Positions 59,981 to 64,000 of a stretch of 64,000 nucleotides of DNA are shown here, in pieces. The first letter of the stretch is position 1. Each line of letters begins with the position of its first letter. The notes under the pieces are model-generated. The model was not told the DNA's origin, searched no databases, and saw only the letters and a program-made list of their open reading frames with translations. The stretch lies in NCBI GenBank assembly GCA_013398955.1, contig VWPU01004207.1, forward strand, positions 62,001-126,000, in the 5' to 3' direction. Source of the DNA: Callaeas wilsoni. Lineage: Eukaryota; Chordata; Aves; Passeriformes; Callaeidae. Made by a program: the position numbers and the translations under genes.

Positions 59981-62900
59981 CTAGAGAAGAAAAAAGGTCA
60001 TCAGTACACACATATAACAGTTAAGTACTTGCAAGTGATCCTCTCCAAAATATGTGCCCAAAATGAGAAGACCTTTGAACAAGTGCCTGAACAATATATA
60101 AATACAACTATTACAAACTCACCGTATTTTCTACATAACAATGCAGTTCTTATGAATTAGTTTAAAATCCCAAATCCAGCAAGACATTTTTCCCTTGATG
60201 TGCTATCCTCGCCTATCATTTTCTAAGGCTTTTCTGATCAATACATCACAAAAAAAAATCCTTTAAATACTTCAATGCATAAGACCAATGCTTGTCTCTT
60301 GTGTTGTGATTAACAAGGGTGCAAAAAAGCCCAACAAACCACCAAAAGCTCTCCCTTCCTCCAAAAAACCCCCATCAAAATAAAACAAAAACACCCTGGG
60401 CTGAAGCAAAGGAGGGATACTCACAAAGAACTTGCCCTAAATTCTCCTTCTGTAAAACAGTTGCCACTCAGACTTCCCAAAGCTGAATGCCATTCTGTGC
60501 ATATAAATTCTCTCTGAGAGATAGATGTTTTAGCAAATAAATTCTGCCCGTTCTGCATCAAAGCCTGTTCACACTTTGAAGTGTAAACCCCATGTGGTAA
60601 GAGGGCAGAGAATGAGGGATGTGTAAGGGATGCTGAGGAGCTGACCATATGCTGGGAGCCGTGCGGAGAGCAGACACAGCCCCATTGCTGCTGCAGGGAA
60701 TCCTGCTGCGACCAGCAGCCCTGCCGGCCATTTCCTAGGGTCAGGACAGGGAAAGCCTCACAAGGGGAACTGGTGCAGCTCAGAATCAGCTTGTTTCAAC
60801 AAAATTAATGTGGACTGTTGGATGGTAAAGGAAATTATGTATATCAAAGTTAGACAAAGGGCAAGGCAAGGAGGGCAAAAGGAAGGCAAGGAGTTTTAAT
60901 GAGGAAATAAAACATCTCTACGGGGCTAGGTTCAAGAAAAGCCTGTCCTCATCCACACTGGGGGAAGATGAGGAAAGAGAAATAAAGAAATAGAACAGGC
61001 CACATATAGTTTTCTCTCATTCCTATACATCTGCATTCTTCCTGAGTGTGTAACTGTGGGACTAACGCTTTCATTTTACACCCTGCTTTACTTGGCTGTT
61101 CAATTGCGCCTATCACTAAGTAGATACTAATTTCTGAGCGCAACTGTGTTCCCCCACCAGCATGCCCGCGTGAGGCTGCCCTGGCACCAAGTCAGAGGCA
61201 TGTGCAGGACCCAAGGCCAGGGAAGGGGAGTTAATCTGACTCATCAGTTAAGCTGCCACAGCCCCACAGCTGCACAAAGGCGCTGACCTAAATCACCACG
61301 GAGGTTCCTGCCATTCCCACAACCTTGCAAGCCAGCACAGCCACGTGCAGGCATCTTAGGAAGTAACTTGTTTCCTGATTTCCGGGCACACAGACGTCCC
61401 AAACCAGTCTTTTTTAAACAGACCTACAAATTTTCAACAACTTTTAGGAATGTTCATCTTTATAACGACTCAAGAATGCCCTACAAAAATCATCAGTAGA
61501 CTGTATGAATGAATACTACAATTCTCAATATCCAGGTCCTGCATAAGTAACCATTAAGATTCTGCAAGCAGAAATTGTTCTCTTCAACAGGAACAGCCAT
61601 CTTTAATCATGCTAGTTCACACTTCACCCATAAATACAAGCTTACTCCTCTGCAGAATATTTAGAAACTGATTTTGAAAGACATACAATCATTCTTACTC
61701 TTCTCCTTGTATGTAGCAGCACACAAGGCTTCCTCTTTCCTGAAAAGTTACAATTTAATATACAAATTACATTTCAGTCAGTAAAAGTCTGATTGTTCTG
61801 TACAAATCTCAGTAACACAATCTTAAGCCTAGACAGTGACATAAAATCCTTCACCAAAAGCAAAAAAAAAAATCTGTTACTCCATGAACAGTCCCTTTGA
61901 GGGCACTACTGGGAGACTACTAGTTTGGTCAGAAGGTATTTTTTCAAGAAACTGAGTTCTCATTAGTTTCAACACTGGTTTCATTCTACATCAGCTTCAC
62001 AGCAGAAACAGACAAGGTATTAAATGCAGAGCATGCCTGTAGGACACAAAATCAAGTCATTAAAGATATGGAGAGCAAGTGACTTGAATGTGTCTCTCAT
62101 TCACCCAAACTTACTCAGGCAGAACATCTCCATGGAGAGATTGAAGGAGTCACGCTGCTCGCTCTGGATCATGCCAGACACAAGATCTAACCCTTGTGTG
62201 CTCTGGGCACCTTCATCTGTCAACCATAAATTCCAAGCTGTGCACCATGGCACCTCAATTATCCTTGGGGTAAGCACAGTGGCTTGAAATCACTCATTTT
62301 AGAAAACACCAGGGCTACTTCCCCACTGTGACAGTATCTATACCACCCTAAAGACGTGTGAGCTCCTTAAAGCCATTCAAACCACACTCCACCTCTCTGC
62401 ACCAAGGCTTTGCTGTTTTCTCAGTGAGGTACCAGATGGGCATTGGTGCTGCTGCACGACCCTCTGAGGTGAAACACCTGTGGCTATTACTGCAAAGTAA
62501 CTTACCAAGGTCAACCCTGGTCTCCCAACAGGGACTGACCTTGCCTGGAAACAGCCCTTTGAGTGAGACCTTACCCCACTCCAGTCCTCCCATGAGGAAC
62601 TGAAGTTCAGGCAGCCATGGCACGCCGTGGCAGGGATGGACAAGCTAGAGTTTATAGAAAGGAGTGAGAAATTAAGACTTGAGATAATAATGAATTATTA
62701 GTTTCTTACTGTTTTACACATAGTATTTGTCAGTCTGCTCTCCCCCCAGCAGCTTGCACTGGAAATTTAGCTGTCCAGATTATTCTAAGGTTTCCTTTTC
62801 AATAAATTTTTCTATGCTTGCAGACATGTTACATCATGTAATGAAAGTGAGATTGTATTACCCACTAGAAGCACTTCTAAGGCTTAAAGGTCCACTCAGA

Positions 62901-64000
62901 AGATATACCAGCCACACAAGTGCTTCAGAAGATCATGCATGATTAAAGAGTTCCATTCCTCGGTCTTTCATTCAGAAGTTGTTTCCCATGGGGAGGAGAC
63001 AGTTTGTTGACATTAAGGCACTCCCAGATCACTCATACTCAAGCTAGGTTTGAGTAACATTTTAAAGCCTTGTATAATAACACTATTTACAGGAGATTTT
63101 CAGAAAAAATAGGTTCTGAGTATGAAAAAACCTCTCTACTAATCTAAAGTGATTTAGAGGGAGTTTTCAATTAAACCTCAAAACAAGCCAGAAAGGGATT
63201 AATTACCCCTCTCCCCTTTCATCTCACCCACAGGAGAGCTGAGATACCACACACTTCAGTGGAGTGCCCAAGGTGACAAAAGTGAACCAGAAGCACTTCT
63301 AGGACTATTACAGCACGCCACAGTGAAGTTCTACACTCCAGACAATGCCTCTGTCCGGCAATGCATGCTGAAGAAAAGCAAGTGACCTTCATCCCCGACT
63401 CAATCATGCCTTCTAAACAGTGAACAGTTCTCATGATTTTCAAAAAGCTTGATTTGTGCCCATTTAAAAGACAGTGAAGTTCCTTGTGCAACCTCATAAG
63501 CAGGAACGTGCTGGCTCTCCTATGCTGGCTCACTGGGATGACACAAGTCCTTCCCAGACAGCTGGGAAGAAAGTCTGCTGAGCCTGCTCATGCTTATTAG
63601 CTGATCTTACCTAGACACTGTCCTCCTACGACCTAGGATGCAAACACTTAGGTCTGGGGCAGCTCTTTGCAGAGAGGTACCCACAAGCTAAATGGACAAG
63701 AGTCAAACCCTCACTTCAACAGAAAGGTGCTAATTAAGAAATAAATGCTTTTCTTTTACACCTTTTCTTAAAATTCCAGGGCAATTGCTCTCAGGCCCTG
63801 TGTTTGCGCTGCAAGGGAGCCAGCCAGCCACCTGGAGCACTTGCAGAAAGCCCATCTGCTCCCAGCGAGAGAGGGCCAGCAGGTTTCCTGGAAAATAAAG
63901 GAAGGGAAAGCCCGGACACCACTTGTGCATCCTGGGAGCCTCCCTGTGCCAGAGAGCCAGAAGATCCTTCTGCTCTCATGGGGATGGAGGCTGGGAAACA
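59981..64000 (-). other. Upstream CCDC88C intron (partial)
   Basis: 4 kb without a recognisable Daple exon on the minus strand. The missing Hook-domain exons were searched for and not seen, so this is read as intron continuing past the window edge. A slightly GC-rich patch lies at about 60650-60760. Confidence 0.75.

Noticed and set aside
61697..61742. Possible short minus exon (KEEALCAATYKEK) flanked by AG and GT
   Set aside because: Does not match any of the missing Hook-domain residues; chance splice-like signals.

Overview
This is a vertebrate nuclear window, almost certainly from a bird. Coding exons are small and split by AT-rich introns with GT-AG borders, and the interspersed repeats are avian: CR1 LINE copies and a solo LTR of a common avian ERVL-like type. 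The species cannot be fixed from the sequence; one LTR-like block looks passerine-like, which is only a weak hint.

One gene dominates the window: CCDC88C, encoding Daple (Dishevelled-associating protein with a high frequency of leucines), on the minus strand. Twenty-six coding exons lie between 59980 and 11661. All junction phases agree, giving about 1,913 codons that run from the C-terminal half of the Hook domain to a stop after the C-terminal Gly-Cys-Val. The human protein is about 2,028 residues in 30 exons (recalled), so the first four coding exons (about 114 residues) should lie to the right of position 64000. Domain order: Hook domain end (exons v1-v3), Pro/Ser linker (v4), long coiled coil (v5-v20), basic segment (v20-v21), Ser-rich linker (v22-v25), the G-alpha binding-and-activating (GBA) motif (v25), and a long disordered tail ending in a PDZ-binding motif (v26). 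The 3'UTR runs to about 10385, where three AATAAA signals cluster.

Layout: 1-8.3 kb is intergenic or belongs to the next gene and holds a decayed CR1. 8.3-9.0 kb is a CpG island that may be the promoter of the next gene; GPR68 is expected from human synteny. 9.3-9.9 kb is LTR-like. 10.4-60.0 kb is CCDC88C. 60-64 kb is its upstream intron. Intron repeats include a CR1 with a broken reverse transcriptase remnant (46.6-47.6 kb), a solo LTR (52.6-53.2 kb), a CR1 tail (54.0 kb) and three hairpins.

The most interesting signal is an unannotated, phase 0-0, 53-codon candidate cassette exon at 13926-14084, between the GBA exon and the last exon. It has a strong acceptor and would encode a second GBA-like motif (SEMISLHQFLLEADALYPS beside the canonical SEMVTLEEFLEESNRLSLPS), giving a Daple isoform with two tandem G-alpha-regulating motifs about 27 residues apart. 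A second hidden coding-like segment at 19745-19920 could be an alternative last exon or poison exon that would remove both the GBA and PDZ-binding motifs.
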